A stretch of 64,000 nt of DNA. Origin: Deltaproteobacteria bacterium. GTDB taxonomy: Bacteria > Desulfobacterota > Binatia > UBA9968. The translations under genes and the position numbers were made by a program. Under the pieces are notes generated by a model, which searched no databases, was not told the origin of the DNA, and worked only from the letters and a program-made list of their open reading frames with translations. Location: the NCBI GenBank assembly GCA_016193465.1, contig JACPSE010000023.1:1-64000 (forward strand), written 5' to 3'. Positions 10,110-21,640 of the stretch are shown here, piece by piece (the first letter of the stretch is position 1; each line of letters starts with the position of its first letter).

Positions 10110-10739
10110 CTATTTTTCAGTTACGAGTTTATCCGCCAATTCGTCACGGTCATCAGCCTGTCGCGGAAAGTGCTTCGCAAGAATATCGCCGCAGCACTCA
10201 ATCGCTGCGCAAAAGGCCACGCAGCCGTTTTTTGACTTTAGCCCGGAGGTGAGAATCTGCACTACGTCATCCCAGGTGCCGGGCTGAACCTTATCGTTGA
10301 TGCCGCGGTCGGCTAGCACTACGACTTTATGCTCCAGCAGGGAGGCAAGGATTAAGATGCCGGTGTGCGCCCGTGTGTAATGGAGACCATGAGCGGTAAA
10401 CGCCGCTAGGCCACGAATGTGCACTGCCTCAGCAATGCGGTATTCAGGGATGAGGCGACGCTTGATGGCAGGGATGTAACAGAGGATAAACCCCAGCCCC
10501 GCACCTACTATTGGCCATGCCAACTGCGCGTGTGTTATTGTCCATTCCGACCAGAAGAATGCAGCAGCAGTGCCGATAAGCAAACCCACCATCGCACCGC
10601 TAAGTTCCACCTCCGCATAGCGGCCACTAGCGCCGACGATCATCGGCACGATCTCACCGGCGGTCCGTTGCTCTGCTCCATCGACGGCCTGACGGATACG
10701 CTCTTTTTCTTCGGCTGAAAAATATGTCTCTGCGTTCAT
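10110..10739 (-). CDS. TPM domain protein
   Basis: Start chosen at MNAETYFSAEEKERIRQAV; AHTGILILASLLEHKVVVLADRGIN. Confidence 0.85.
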   Translation of the reverse strand: MNAETYFSAEEKERIRQAVDGAEQRTAGEIVPMIVGASGRYAEVELSGAMVGLLIGTAAAFFWSEWTITHAQLAWPIVGAGLGFILCYIPAIKRRLIPEYRIAEAVHIRGLAAFTAHGLHYTRAHTGILILASLLEHKVVVLADRGINDKVQPGTWDDVVQILTSGLKSKNGCVAFCAAIECCGDILAKHFPRQADDRDELADKLVTEK

Positions 10740-10743
10740 TGTT

Positions 10744-11703
10744 TCACCAGCTACCCGAGGACCCGCCGCCACCGAAGCTGCCACCTCCACCGCTAAAACC
10801 GCCCCCGCCGCTAAAACCACCTCCGAAGGTGCCGCCATACCGACGCCTGCCGCCTCCACTCCACCCGTCTGATGGGCGAGTCTCGGTAACAGCCACTAAG
10901 GCTCCTAGGACGGTACCGATCACAAGCAACGTGATCACAAGCCCGAGTCCTGCGCCTATAGCACCTAAATAGATTCCCGCCAGGATGCCCGTGGCAGCAC
11001 CAATGCCGCTTCCCCACAGAAGGCGTTGGGGTCGACGCCTTTCAGCCTCAATAAAAATCCTTGCTAGAAACAAAGTTATTATGATGAAAACCATGAAGGC
11101 GGGCATGTTGTCCATGAAGAATAGGAGGGCTCCAAAGGGGAAATTGTCTCTTCTTGCAACAGACCTGGTTGTCTCTGGTATCGGTAGCACCTCGCCTCGG
11201 GTCGCCTTCATGATGGCATCCACCCCCGCTTCGACGCCCCCAGCGTAATCGTTGGCGCGAAATCGCGGGACAATGACCTCACGGATAATGCGGCTTGCAA
11301 TCGCGTCGGGGAGGACTCCTTCGAGGCCGTAGCCGACCTCGATCCTGAGCTTGCGGTCGTTTTTCGCTATGAGAAGGATGACGCCATTATCGAAACCCTT
11401 CTTGCCGATCTTCCAGCTCTCGGCTACCCGGATGCTAAAGCCTTCGAGGTCCTCTCCCTGAAGGCCAGGGATCGTAAGCACCGCTATCTGGTGACCTGTG
11501 GCCTTCTCAAAACTCGCCAGGCGATTTTCCAGAGAGCGCGCTCGATCAGCAGGCATGAGACCGGCGTAATCGTTGACGCGGCCGCGGAGCGGCGGGATAT
11601 CCAGTGCACTTACGGAAGCGGACTCTGTAAAGGCGAGAAGAAGGGCAATGAAGAGTAGTTTTGAGATACGAAACCTACCAACACGAGCACGAGCCACGAG
11701 CAC
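10744..11703 (-). CDS. TPM domain protein, YgcG family, Gly-rich C-terminus
   Basis: LRGRVNDYAGLMPADRARSLENRL; GGGFSGGGGSFGGGGSSGSW tail; GTG start lies in a GAGCAC-type repeat. Confidence 0.88.
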   Translation of the reverse strand: MLVARARVGRFRISKLLFIALLLAFTESASVSALDIPPLRGRVNDYAGLMPADRARSLENRLASFEKATGHQIAVLTIPGLQGEDLEGFSIRVAESWKIGKKGFDNGVILLIAKNDRKLRIEVGYGLEGVLPDAIASRIIREVIVPRFRANDYAGGVEAGVDAIMKATRGEVLPIPETTRSVARRDNFPFGALLFFMDNMPAFMVFIIITLFLARIFIEAERRRPQRLLWGSGIGAATGILAGIYLGAIGAGLGLVITLLVIGTVLGALVAVTETRPSDGWSGGGRRRYGGTFGGGFSGGGGFSGGGGSFGGGGSSGSW

Positions 11704-11706
11704 GCC

Positions 11707-12294
11707 CTAAAATTTGACCGGAGGAGGCTGCGCCAGCTTTTCATCTACACTAAATGTTTCCCTTACCTCAAGCCCCAGGAGATACTTGGCCGTGAGATTG
11801 GTGGGGAAAAAGCGCACGCCCTTGTTGTACTCGGCGACCTTTTCGATGTAGCGCTTGCGGGCCACGGCGATGCGGTTCTCAGTCCCTTCCAGTTGCGCCT
11901 GGAGGTCGCGGTAGTTCTGGTTGGCTTTAAGGTCGGGGTAGCGCTCTATCACTACCAGGAGTCTGGCCAACGCGCCGGAGAGTTCTCTCTGGGCCTCCTC
12001 GAAGCGTTTGAAGGCATCGGGGTTGCTCAGGGCTTGGGCGTCCAAGTTGACCGACGTGGCCTTGCTTCGCGCCTCCACTACTTTGGTGAGCGTTTCCTGC
12101 TCAAATTTCGCGGCGCCCTTGACAACCTCGATAAGGTTAGGCACCAAGTCGGCGCGGCGCTGATACTGGTTTTGCACTTCACTCCAGGCGGCCTTGACAT
12201 CTTCATCTAATGCCTGGAGGGAGTTATAGCCGCATCCCGCCAGCAGGGAGAGAATGAAGACCCCTACGGTCCCGATCCAATGGCGTTTCATCAT
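11707..12294 (-). CDS. lemA: LemA family protein
   Basis: GCGYNSLQALDEDVKAAWSEVQNQYQRRADLVPNLIEVVKG. Confidence 0.95.
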   Translation of the reverse strand: MMKRHWIGTVGVFILSLLAGCGYNSLQALDEDVKAAWSEVQNQYQRRADLVPNLIEVVKGAAKFEQETLTKVVEARSKATSVNLDAQALSNPDAFKRFEEAQRELSGALARLLVVIERYPDLKANQNYRDLQAQLEGTENRIAVARKRYIEKVAEYNKGVRFFPTNLTAKYLLGLEVRETFSVDEKLAQPPPVKF

Positions 12295-12390
12295 AGCCGA
12301 AACTCCTCGATTCCTGTATTGCAGAGGTAGGGAGCCTTGTCAAGTTTTAATAAAGAGTAGTGAAGGTTGTTACGGGATGTTGTTACAGGA

Positions 12391-12444
12391 TTGACAAAAT
12401 GCTATGCTTATTATAGTTAATTAGCTTGCTAAGCAAGTTGATTA
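12391..12444 (+). promoter_or_regulatory. TTGACA element followed by 12-bp stem-loop adjacent to ATG
   Basis: TTGACA at 12391-12396; TAATTAGCTTGC-TAA-GCAAGTTGATTA (G-U tolerant) at 12418-12444. Confidence 0.4.
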
Positions 12445-12447
12445 TCC

Positions 12448-12699
12448 ATGAAGGCTAAAAAGAAAAAGAAATCTCTCAATTTAAGAGGTGCCGCCGAGAA
12501 AATCTCTACTGTTCTGTGGGATTTTCTAAAAACCCTTCCACCTGCGGAGCGTAATAAGCGGCTTGATAAGTTTCACAGATCGGTGCGCGCTAAGGTAGCT
12601 AGCGCAAGGGCTTCCTCCGCTGTGACCAATACTCATCAAAAGCACGAAGCGCCGCCTCGAACTGTTCTGACCCGACTTGTTGCCCGTAGCGGGCGGTAA
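12448..12699 (+). CDS. small lysine-rich hypothetical protein
   Basis: ORF with promoter-like upstream sequence; 3' 101 nt antisense to the next ORF. Confidence 0.45.
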   Translation: MKAKKKKKSLNLRGAAEKISTVLWDFLKTLPPAERNKRLDKFHRSVRAKVASARASSAVTNTHQKHEAPPRTVLTRLVARSGR

Positions 12700-12898
12700 G
12701 TTTTTTCAGATATTTAATAAAATCCTCTCTACGCTCGGCTGTTCGCAGTAATCTAAGGACGTCCTGCTTAAACCTTTTTTCTCTTTCGACATCATCGAGA
12801 TCGCGTATGGGCTTTCTGCGGCCCCTTGTCTGTTCCTGTCGCATCAAATGTCTTATATCTTTAGACTTAAAAGCCATACGGTTTGTTTTGCCTTTCAA
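12599..12898 (-). CDS. small hypothetical protein, charged/helical
   Basis: ORF with upstream TTGACA on minus strand; convergent overlap with the preceding ORF. Confidence 0.5.
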   Translation of the reverse strand: MKGKTNRMAFKSKDIRHLMRQEQTRGRRKPIRDLDDVEREKRFKQDVLRLLRTAERREDFIKYLKKLTARYGQQVGSEQFEAALRAFDEYWSQRRKPLR

Positions 12899-12994
12899 CC
12901 CCTATCGCAGAGGGGGATAGTGTTGTCAAGTTTCGGTATTGGTTGACTTTGAGGGGCAAATCTGGTTTAAAAATAGGTTAAGGAAAACGAAATC

Positions 12995-13306
12995 ATGTAC
13001 GCAGTTATCAGGACGGGCGGGAAGCAATACCGCGTCGCTCAGGGGGATACGCTTCGGGTAGAGAAGCTTGCGGGCCAAGTGGGGGAGAAGATAACACTTG
13101 ACGAGGTGTTGTTTATTGGAGGCAACGGCGAGGCGAAAATTGGCACCCCGAGGCTGGCCGACGTTAAAGTCGTTGCGGAGATTGTGGGCCAGGGGTTGGC
13201 CAAAAAAATCATCGTCTTCAAGAAGAAAAGACGCAAAAGTTATAGCCGGCAGCGTGGGCACCGCCAGAGGCTGACGACGCTTAAGATCGTTGAGATTCAA
13301 GGATAG
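12995..13306 (+). CDS. rplU: 50S ribosomal protein L21
   Basis: MYAVIRTGGKQYRVAQGD; KKKRRKSYSRQRGHRQ. Confidence 0.97.
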   Translation: MYAVIRTGGKQYRVAQGDTLRVEKLAGQVGEKITLDEVLFIGGNGEAKIGTPRLADVKVVAEIVGQGLAKKIIVFKKKRRKSYSRQRGHRQRLTTLKIVEIQG

Positions 13307-13328
13307 GTAGGAGCAAGGAGCAGACATT

Positions 13329-13583
13329 ATGGCTCATAAAAAAGCGGGTGGAAGTTCTCGAAACGGCAGGGACAGCCAGGGACAGAGGCGGGGAGTGAAG
13401 ATCTTTGGCGGCGAAAGCGTGCGCGCGGGCAATATTCTCGTGCGCCAGCTCGGCACGCGCATCCACCCGGGAAGGAACGTTGGCATGGGCCGGGACTATA
13501 CTCTTTTCGCCAAGATCGATGGGGTAGTCCGTTACGAGCGCCTCGATAGAGAGAGGAAGCGGGTGAGCATATTGCCGCTTTAG
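13329..13583 (+). CDS. rpmA: 50S ribosomal protein L27
   Basis: [29 protein letters not shown]. Confidence 0.97.
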   Translation: MAHKKAGGSSRNGRDSQGQRRGVKIFGGESVRAGNILVRQLGTRIHPGRNVGMGRDYTLFAKIDGVVRYERLDRERKRVSILPL

Positions 13584-13604
13584 TCCCCTTCTTGTCTTGG
13601 CGGA

Positions 13605-13630
13605 AAGGCCCCCTTCGGGGCTTTTTTTTT
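13605..13630 (+). terminator. rho-independent terminator after rpmA
   Basis: GCCCC-CTTC-GGGGC stem followed by T9. Confidence 0.85.
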
Positions 13631-13660
13631 GCCTGGAGAAAGGCGATGATAACATCTAAT

Positions 13661-15929
<2,269 letters not shown>

Positions 15930-15932
15930 GGA

Positions 15933-16027
15933 AGGCAATAGGCGGTAGGCAACAGGCAACAGAAAAAGCGAAGAGCTGGTAGTCGAAAGTTTTCACTGCT
16001 GTCGCGTGCCTGATGCCTCTTGCCTGG
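15933..16027. repeat. 7-bp-period fold-back array (AGGCAAT / TGCCT words)
   Basis: AGGCAAT AGGCGGT AGGCAAC AGGCAAC ... GTGCCTGATGCCTCTTGCCTGG. Confidence 0.85.
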
Positions 16028-16036
16028 GGGTAAGAG

Positions 16037-17293
16037 ATGTCTTTGAAGGAAGAAGCAGTTTTGTTGGGCAAGAGAGCTAAAGAGGCTTCGCGCCGGCTCG
16101 CCCAGCTTTCCTCGGAAGAGAAAAACCGCTCCTTGCTCCTAATGGCTGATCGTCTCGAAGGGCAAAAAGAGCTCCTTTTGAAAGAAAATAAAAAAGATCT
16201 GGATCTGGCTCGGAAGGCGGGGCTTTCCTCTGCCTTGCTCGACCGGATTGCCCTGGACGCAAGCCGGATAGCAGGCATGGCAAAAGGGCTGAGGGAGGTT
16301 GCTGGCCTGCCGGACCCAGTGCGGGAGATCGTCAAGATGTGGCGCCGTCCCAACGGCCTGCAAGTGGGAAGGATGCGTATCCCCCTCGGAGTGATTGCGA
16401 TGATCTACGAGGCCCGCCCCAATGTTACCGCCGATGCTGCGGCCCTCTGCCTGAAGTCGGGCAACGCCGTGATTCTTAGAGGCGGCAGCGAGGCCTATTT
16501 TTCCAACCGCGCCCTCGGTGGTGTCTTGCAGCGGGCCTGCGCTGAAACTCAGGTGCCGCGGGACGCTATACAGGTAGTTGAATCTAAGGATCGGGGTATG
16601 GTTCAGGAGATCCTTCAGTTGGAAGACTACATTGACCTCGTCATTCCGCGCGGCGGAGAGGAACTTATCCGCATGGTCGCCGCCAACTCCCGCGTCCCCG
16701 TGGTCAAGCATTATAAAGGGGTCTGCCATGTCTATGTGGATAACGAGGCATCACTGGAGATGGCCGAGCGCATCTGCACGAATGCCAAGGTGCAACGCCC
16801 CGCGGTGTGCAATGCGATGGAGACGCTGCTGGTGCATGATGCGATCGCCCCCGCATTTCTTCCCTCGATGGTGGCCAAGCTCCAGGCGGCGGGAGTAGAG
16901 ATTCGCGGCTGCGAGAGAACGCGGGCGTTGGTACCCGGGGTGAAGGCCGCGAGCGAGGCGGACTGGACTACCGAGTATCTGGACCTCATTCTTTCCGTGC
17001 GCGTGGTTAAGGATATGGATAGCGCCATCGATCACATCGAGCGGTACGGTTCCCAGCATACGGAAACCATTGTGACTTCCAACTACCAAAAGGCCAGGGA
17101 GTTCCTTGACCGGGTGAACTCCTCGGCTGTTCTAGTCAATGCCTCCACGCGCTTTAACGATGGCGGGGAGCTGGGCTTAGGGGCCGAGATAGGGATCAGC
17201 ACGAGCAAGATCCACGCCTTCGGCCCTATGGGACTGGAGGAGCTAACTACGACCAAGTTTGTCGTCCTAGGGGACGGGCAGATCCGCGAATGA
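16037..17293 (+). CDS. proA: glutamate-5-semialdehyde dehydrogenase
   Basis: Full-length; [32 protein letters not shown]-type block. Confidence 0.97.
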   Translation: MSLKEEAVLLGKRAKEASRRLAQLSSEEKNRSLLLMADRLEGQKELLLKENKKDLDLARKAGLSSALLDRIALDASRIAGMAKGLREVAGLPDPVREIVKMWRRPNGLQVGRMRIPLGVIAMIYEARPNVTADAAALCLKSGNAVILRGGSEAYFSNRALGGVLQRACAETQVPRDAIQVVESKDRGMVQEILQLEDYIDLVIPRGGEELIRMVAANSRVPVVKHYKGVCHVYVDNEASLEMAERICTNAKVQRPAVCNAMETLLVHDAIAPAFLPSMVAKLQAAGVEIRGCERTRALVPGVKAASEADWTTEYLDLILSVRVVKDMDSAIDHIERYGSQHTETIVTSNYQKAREFLDRVNSSAVLVNASTRFNDGGELGLGAEIGISTSKIHAFGPMGLEELTTTKFVVLGDGQIRE

Positions 17294-17294
17294 A

Positions 17295-17421
17295 CAGGCC
17301 GCTGAAAAAAGCCCATCTGCTTCGTTGCACTCAGCCCGCTCGCTCCAACGTACTGCCCAAGTACGCCTCCGCTCGCGGATCTTTCGTGCGCCTTGCATCT
17401 GGCGCCTTTTTGATCGGCCTG
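17295..17421. repeat. palindromic ~127-bp element
   Basis: Ends CAGGCCGCTGAAAAA ... TTTTTGATCGGCCTG; inner CATCTG...GCATCTGG; central GTAC-containing hairpin. Confidence 0.65.
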
Positions 17422-17444
17422 AGAATAGGGTGTAAAGACGCCCT

Positions 17445-18116
17445 ATGAAGATCGGCCTTTTTGGTGGCACCTTCGACCCGATCCACTGGGGGCATCTGCG
17501 CAACGCCGAGGAGGTACGGGAGGGCTTCTCCCTGGATCGTCTGCTCTTTATCCCGGCCGGCAATCCGCCGCACAAAAAAAAGGGGGCCGCCGCACCGGCG
17601 CGGGATCGCCTCGAGATGGTGCGCCTGGCGATCGCTAAAAACCCCGGCTTTGCCCTTTCTACGGTGGAAATCTCACGCCCTGGGAAATCCTATTCGATCG
17701 ACACCGTCCGCTGTTTTGCAAAATCGCGAGGGCCAAAAAACTCGCTCTATTTCATCCTTGGCCTCGATGCCTTCCTGGACATCGGCTCTTGGAAGGGCTA
17801 CGAGGAGATTCTTTCTCTCTGTCATTTCATCATAACTTCGCGGCCGGGATCGGGAAACTCGGTGTCGCTCAGCCGGATGCCCATTGCGGTACGTAGGCAG
17901 TTTTGTTATGATCACCGAAAAAAGTTATATCGGCACAAGAGCGGTACGAAACTCTTTTTTTTACAACTCACGGACATTGCGATTTCGGCTTCAGACATCC
18001 GGCGCCGACTGAAGGAGGGGGGGTCTATCCGCTATCTGGTTCCTTTGGAGGTAGAGACCTACATCAAAAAAATAGGCCTGTACCGAGGGCGCCGGGGGAG
18101 AAGCAGACGAGATTGA
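17445..18116 (+). CDS. nadD: nicotinate-nucleotide adenylyltransferase
   Basis: MKIGLFGGTFDPIHWGHLRNAEEV. Confidence 0.96.
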   Translation: MKIGLFGGTFDPIHWGHLRNAEEVREGFSLDRLLFIPAGNPPHKKKGAAAPARDRLEMVRLAIAKNPGFALSTVEISRPGKSYSIDTVRCFAKSRGPKNSLYFILGLDAFLDIGSWKGYEEILSLCHFIITSRPGSGNSVSLSRMPIAVRRQFCYDHRKKLYRHKSGTKLFFLQLTDIAISASDIRRRLKEGGSIRYLVPLEVETYIKKIGLYRGRRGRSRRD

Positions 18117-18517
18117 GGGGGGTTGACTCCTGGGAAAAGGCCCTGCTCCTCAGCCGCTTCGCGCTGGAGAAAAAGGCCTACGATCTTATCCTGATGGAGG
18201 TGCGCGAGGTCACCTCCATCGCCGACTATTTTATTATCTGCTCCGGACGCTCCGATCGGCAGGTTCAAAGCATCGCCCAAGGCATTGAAGAAAACCTGAG
18301 CGCCATGGAAATCTTCCCCCTCTCCGTCGAGGGCGCGAGTCGAGGGCAATGGGTCTTGATGGATTTTTCAGACGTCATTGTCCATGTCTTCTATCAACCT
18401 GTGCGGGAGTTTTATGACCTCGAAGGGCTTTGGAGCCATGCCCCGCGGGTGGAGCTGCCCGAGCCCTATTCCGCTCTCGCCAGCCAGTTTCGCATCAGGA
18501 CCGAAGAGCGTCTCTGA
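18113..18517 (+). CDS. rsfS: ribosomal silencing factor RsfS
   Basis: VREVTSIADYFIICSGRSDRQVQSIAQGI; YDLEGLWSHAP. Confidence 0.94.
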   Translation: MRGVDSWEKALLLSRFALEKKAYDLILMEVREVTSIADYFIICSGRSDRQVQSIAQGIEENLSAMEIFPLSVEGASRGQWVLMDFSDVIVHVFYQPVREFYDLEGLWSHAPRVELPEPYSALASQFRIRTEERL

Positions 18518-18596
18518 CCGGTCGAGAAAGAATCCGCCTGTTATCCGTCGGGTGCGTGGATTGTCCTGTTAAACAGAGAAGAAAGGAAGAAACATC

Positions 18597-20138
18597 TTGC
18601 GCGACCAACGCCCCGTTGTGCTGATTATCCTTGACGGCTGGGGGGTCCATCCCCGTAAAGAGGCGAATGCCATTGCCAAGGCGGCAACCCCCAATATGAG
18701 CGGCTTTAGTCAACGCTACCCTTCGACCACTATTTCCATTTCGGGACTGGATGTCGGTCTCCCCGACGGGCAGATGGGAAACTCCGAGGTCGGCCACATG
18801 CATCTCGGCTCCGGCCGCGTGATCTACCAGGATCTAACGTTGATCCACCGCGCCGTCGATGACGGGAGCTTTTTTTCCAACGCGCTTTTTCTCGAAGCGC
18901 TCAAGGCGTGCAAGGAGACACGGGGGCGGCTCCATCTCCTTGGGCTTCTCGGCGACGGCGGAGTTCACAGCCATCAACGCCACCTTGAGGCGCTGGTAGA
19001 TCTCGGCTGCAGAGAAAAAGTAGGGCCGATCTTTCTCCACCTCTTTTTAGACGGCCGGGACACTGCGCCGACCAGCGGCGAGCGCTTTCTGCTCGGGCTG
19101 GAAGAGAAGATCAAAGTTTACCCGGAGGTCCGGGTCGCAACCCTCAGCGGCCGTTATTACGCGATGGACCGGGATAAGAGATGGGAGAGGACCGAGAAGG
19201 CGTATCTGGCGCTCACCGAAGGGGCCGGCGTTCAGGCAAAATCTCCAATCGAGGCGATCCGAAAGAGTTATGAGTCAAAGGTCACAGATGAGTTCGTTAT
19301 TCCCACGGTGATCCGGGGTTGCGTCCCCCAGGGGCTGGTGCGCGACGGCGATACGCTGATCTTCTTCAATTTCAGGGCCGACCGCGCGCGCCAACTGACG
19401 CGCGCCTTTACAGAGAGAGATTTTAAGGAATTTCCCCGCAGGCGGCTGATCCCGCTTGCCTCTTTCGTCACTATGACCGAGTACGATAAAAAATTTGGCC
19501 TGCCGGCAGCCTTTCCTCCGAGGGAGCTGAGCAATATCCTGGGCGAGGTCACCAGCGGGCAGGGGATTCGCCAACTGCGCATTGCCGAGACGGAAAAGTA
19601 TGCTCACGTCACCTACTTTTTCAACGCCGGCGAGGAGAAAACATTCCCGCTCGAAGAGCGCATCCTGATCCCTTCTGCCAAAGATGTCCCCACCTACGAC
19701 TTCAAACCAGCCATGAGCGCCTATGAAATCACGGAGGCGCTCGTTCAGCAGATTGAGGGACAGCGCTACGGGCTGGTGATCCTGAACTACGCCAATGCCG
19801 ACATGGTGGGTCACACGGGAAACTTCGAGGCCACGGTCCGCGCTTGCGAGGTCATTGATCAATGCGTCGGCAAGGTCGTGCAGGCGACGCTGAGCAATAA
19901 CGGTCGCGCGATCATCACCGCCGATCATGGCAACGCGGAGCAGATGATCGACTACGACACAGGCGATATCCACACGGCCCATACCTCCAATCCGGTGCCC
20001 CTGATCCTGGTGGATGAAGAATTGAAGTCGCGGAAACTTCGCTCGGGCACAGCCATCGATGTTGCGGCGACCATTCTCAAGCTTTTTGGCATCCCCCAGC
20101 CTCGTGAGATGACGGGCCGCTCTCTGATCGTCGAATAA
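18597..20138 (+). CDS. gpmI: 2,3-bisphosphoglycerate-independent phosphoglycerate mutase
   Basis: LIILDGWGVHPRKEANAIAKA; DGQMGNSEVGHMHLGSGR; TTG start. Confidence 0.96.
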   Translation: MRDQRPVVLIILDGWGVHPRKEANAIAKAATPNMSGFSQRYPSTTISISGLDVGLPDGQMGNSEVGHMHLGSGRVIYQDLTLIHRAVDDGSFFSNALFLEALKACKETRGRLHLLGLLGDGGVHSHQRHLEALVDLGCREKVGPIFLHLFLDGRDTAPTSGERFLLGLEEKIKVYPEVRVATLSGRYYAMDRDKRWERTEKAYLALTEGAGVQAKSPIEAIRKSYESKVTDEFVIPTVIRGCVPQGLVRDGDTLIFFNFRADRARQLTRAFTERDFKEFPRRRLIPLASFVTMTEYDKKFGLPAAFPPRELSNILGEVTSGQGIRQLRIAETEKYAHVTYFFNAGEEKTFPLEERILIPSAKDVPTYDFKPAMSAYEITEALVQQIEGQRYGLVILNYANADMVGHTGNFEATVRACEVIDQCVGKVVQATLSNNGRAIITADHGNAEQMIDYDTGDIHTAHTSNPVPLILVDEELKSRKLRSGTAIDVAATILKLFGIPQPREMTGRSLIVE

Positions 20139-20140
20139 AA

Positions 20141-20206
20141 AGTTTTGAGTTTTTAGTGTTAAGTTCTTAGTAACTCAAAATTCGAAACTCATAACTCAAA
20201 ACTGTA
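20141..20206. repeat. 7-bp-period fold-back array (AGTTTTG / AACTCAA words)
   Basis: AGTTTTG AGTTTTT AGTGTTA AGTTCTT (AGT) AACTCAA AATTCGA AACTCAT AACTCAA AACTGTA. Confidence 0.85.
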
Positions 20207-20212
20207 GCCCGT

Positions 20213-20953
20213 ATGTTTAGCCTTCGTTTAAGCCAGGCGTTGGATTGGCTTTACCCGCCACGTTGCCGCTATTGTAGAGAGAGTATCAGTAAAGATGAGG
20301 ACTATTTTTGCCACGCCTGCTGGGCGAAGATCCGTCTGGTTTCCCCTCCTCTCTGCACCAGATGCGGCCGGCCTTTTCTCGACGCGGGCGGCGACGACCA
20401 TCTCTGCGGGGCCTGTCTAATGCACGCGCCTTACTTTGAGAAGGCGAGGTCTTGGGCCTGTTATCCCAGCGAAGAGAGCGAAGGACATCCTCTGCGCGAG
20501 ATAGTGCAGCGCTTCAAGTACCGGCGCAAAGTATCCTTGGGAAAACCCCTGGGCCGGCTCATGGCTCGAGGCTGCTACTCGTTTTTATCTGGATGCCCCG
20601 TGGATCTGGTGATCCCTGTTCCTCTTCATCCGAAGAGGCTTCGCTGGCGGGGTTTTAATCAGGCGGTGATCCTGGCCAGGGAAGTGGGCCGTTTGTGGAA
20701 ACTTCCCGTGGATCCATTTATCCTTGTTAGATCCAGGGAGACGCCGCCTCAAACCCAGCTGGCCGAAGAGGAGAGGAGAAAAAATATGCGCGGCGCTTTC
20801 TCCTTGAATCCGGCAAAGCCAGTTGATGCAAAGACGATATTGCTGGTAGACGATGTCTATACCTCGGGAGCGACCGTCAACGAGTGCAGCCGCACTCTGC
20901 TCCGCGCCGGGGCGAAAGAGGTCTATGTATTGACGTTGGCGAGAACCGTATGA
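20213..20953 (+). CDS. ComF family phosphoribosyltransferase-like protein
   Basis: Zn-ribbon N-terminus; ILLVDDVYTSGATVNECSRTL PRPP motif. Confidence 0.93.
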   Translation: MFSLRLSQALDWLYPPRCRYCRESISKDEDYFCHACWAKIRLVSPPLCTRCGRPFLDAGGDDHLCGACLMHAPYFEKARSWACYPSEESEGHPLREIVQRFKYRRKVSLGKPLGRLMARGCYSFLSGCPVDLVIPVPLHPKRLRWRGFNQAVILAREVGRLWKLPVDPFILVRSRETPPQTQLAEEERRKNMRGAFSLNPAKPVDAKTILLVDDVYTSGATVNECSRTLLRAGAKEVYVLTLARTV

Positions 20954-20966
20954 TGAATCAGGAGAT

Positions 20967-21019
20967 GTTCAAATCGTTTAACGGCTTGAACCGCTGAACG
21001 AATTGAACCCTTGAATAAG
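20967..21019. repeat. TTGAACC-type short-period fold-back repeat
   Basis: GTTCAAATCGTTTAACGGCTTGAACCGCTGAACGAATTGAACCCTTGAATAAG; left part pairs with right part. Confidence 0.6.
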
Positions 21020-21027
21020 ATTTTTCT

Positions 21028-21609
21028 GTGGCTGGTGGTGATCAAAAGATATGGGATGAAAGGCACGCGTCCAAGCGTGGGCGGGGAGACCCTTCGCCCT
21101 TCTTGCAGCAGGTTTTCGCGTCCAGTGCCTGGCGCATTCAGCCCGGAAAGGTCCTCGATATCGCCACGGGCAAAGGGCGGAACGCTGCCTTTTTGGCTGA
21201 GAGGGGTTTCCAGGTAGAGGCTGTGGATATCTCTGAGGTCGCCTTGGAGCAGGCCCGGAAAGCGGCGGGAGAGAAGGGGCTATCCATAATCTTCCGGCAG
21301 GCGGACCTGGACACCGTGGAGCTTCCTGAGGCCGCTTATGACCTGATCCTGAATTTTAATTTCCTCCAGCGCTCTCTCATCCCCAAAGTGAGGAAAGCCT
21401 TGAAGCTTGGCGGGCATATCGTTTTCGAGACCTACCTCATCGAACAGCGGGTCCTGGGCCATCCCAGAAATCCCGCCCATCTCCTCGGTCACAACGAGCT
21501 GCTGGAGCTTTTCCGCGACTTTCGCGTCCTCTATTACCGTGAGGGAAAATTCGTCGAGAGCGGGCAGGAGGCCTACCGCGCCGGACTTTTCGGGCAAAAG
21601 GTGAAGTAG
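21028..21609 (+). CDS. class I SAM-dependent methyltransferase
   Basis: VLDIATGKGRNAAFLAERGFQVEAVDIS; GTG start. Confidence 0.85.
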   Translation: MAGGDQKIWDERHASKRGRGDPSPFLQQVFASSAWRIQPGKVLDIATGKGRNAAFLAERGFQVEAVDISEVALEQARKAAGEKGLSIIFRQADLDTVELPEAAYDLILNFNFLQRSLIPKVRKALKLGGHIVFETYLIEQRVLGHPRNPAHLLGHNELLELFRDFRVLYYREGKFVESGQEAYRAGLFGQKVK

Positions 21610-21640
21610 ACGCACAGGCCCCTAGCACGAGTTACCATGT

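Noticed and set aside
10744-10830. Gly-rich GGGGFSGGGG tail as an unusual repeat
   Set aside because: Typical C-terminus of YgcG-type TPM proteins.
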